A stretch of 38,996 bases of DNA from assembly GCF_020564935.1 (NCBI RefSeq), contig NZ_JAJCXB010000063.1:1-38996 (forward strand), written 5' to 3'. Positions 38,906-38,996 of the stretch are shown one piece after another (the stretch's first letter is position 1; each line of letters begins with the position of its first letter). The notes below the pieces were generated by a model that was given only the letters and a program-made list of their open reading frames with translations, did not search any database and had not been told where the DNA came from. The position numbers and the translations under genes are program-made. This stretch comes from Streptomyces pinistramenti. Lineage in GTDB: Bacteria > Actinomycetota > Actinomycetes > Streptomycetales > Streptomycetaceae.

Positions 38906-38996
38906 GTGCTGCTCAAGGTGCTCGGCACCGCGGCGGGCGGCGGCGTACCCCAGTGGAACTGCGCGTGCCCCGGATGCGCCGGGGCACGCGCAGTTC
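38906..38996 (+). CDS. pqqB: PqqB, 5' end only
   Basis: From a GTG at 38906 the sequence reads LLKVLGTAAGGGVPQWNCAC then PGCAGARA, the unmistakable start of PqqB (family pattern LGxAAGGGxPQWNCxCxxC). PqqB is a metallo-beta-lactamase-fold hydroxylase acting late in PQQ synthesis, and the Cys residues bind a metal. The gene continues beyond the window. Only 7 bases separate it from pqqA, so both are one operon, presumably followed by pqqC, D and E. Confidence 0.92.
   Translation, partial: MLLKVLGTAAGGGVPQWNCACPGCAGARAV

Noticed and set aside
1..38996. CRISPR array, rRNA genes or complete tRNA genes
   Set aside because: No regularly spaced repeats and no rRNA-like sequence seen; the only tRNA-like sequence is the 3' fragment at 34661-34697.

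Overview
The window is very GC-rich, its genes show G/C-biased third codon positions, and start codons include GTG and TTG. Several regulators look leaderless. The families present (many LysR and TetR regulators, a LURP-one protein, long actinobacterial GNAT and SDR genes) fit a Streptomyces-like actinomycete. The first ~31 kb reads like accessory, possibly chromosome-arm DNA: small 'regulator plus enzyme' cassettes separated by broken genes and fragments of insertion sequences (ISL3-, IS256- and IS5-like).

Layout. 1-3.9 kb: ISL3-like transposase tail, then an MFS pump and an alpha/beta hydrolase overlapping by 4 bases, divergent from a LysR regulator. 4.0-5.3 kb: frameshifted IS256-family transposase. 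5.4-8.1 kb: GNAT acetyltransferase, an IMP dehydrogenase pseudogene and a salicylate-hydroxylase-like monooxygenase. 8.2-10.4 kb: two perfect palindromes before a small membrane protein, an unknown protein, and toxin-antitoxin and MFS remnants. 10.4-14.1 kb: LysR, nitronate monooxygenase and a solute-binding protein without a signal peptide. 14.3-18.7 kb: broken proC-like gene, LysR, SDR, ABC-ATPase fragment, methyltransferase. 19.1-22.8 kb: tautomerase-like protein, GNAT behind a leader peptide and terminator, PucR/CdaR pseudogene, and a TetR/epimerase pair with tandem operators. 23.3-26.5 kb: frameshifted membrane coiled-coil protein, SGNH hydrolase, erythromycin-esterase-like protein. 26.6-30.3 kb: broken amidase, IS5-like tail, Rox/TetX-like monooxygenase with a TetR regulator and two operators, LysR remnant, second IS5-like tail.

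30.5-39 kb looks more like conserved chromosome: a LURP-one protein; an M-box (Mg2+) riboswitch before an Nramp transporter whose metal site lacks the usual Met; a small unknown gene; a winged-helix regulator broken by one base; a tRNA 3'-end remnant; a Crp/Fnr regulator; a Gly/His-rich secreted protein; and a secreted PQQ-dependent sugar dehydrogenase divergent from the start of a pqq operon (pqqA, then pqqB cut by the window end). Cofactor synthesis and the enzyme that uses it therefore sit side by side.

Most interesting: (1) M-box plus Met-less Nramp, which predicts magnesium uptake; (2) a 61-residue PqqA beside its likely client enzyme; (3) a 14-codon leader peptide with a strong ribosome binding site, followed by a T-tailed terminator, before a GNAT gene; (4) tandem palindromic operators at both TetR promoters; (5) repeated one-base lesions in otherwise intact reading frames, which are either real decay or assembly error.
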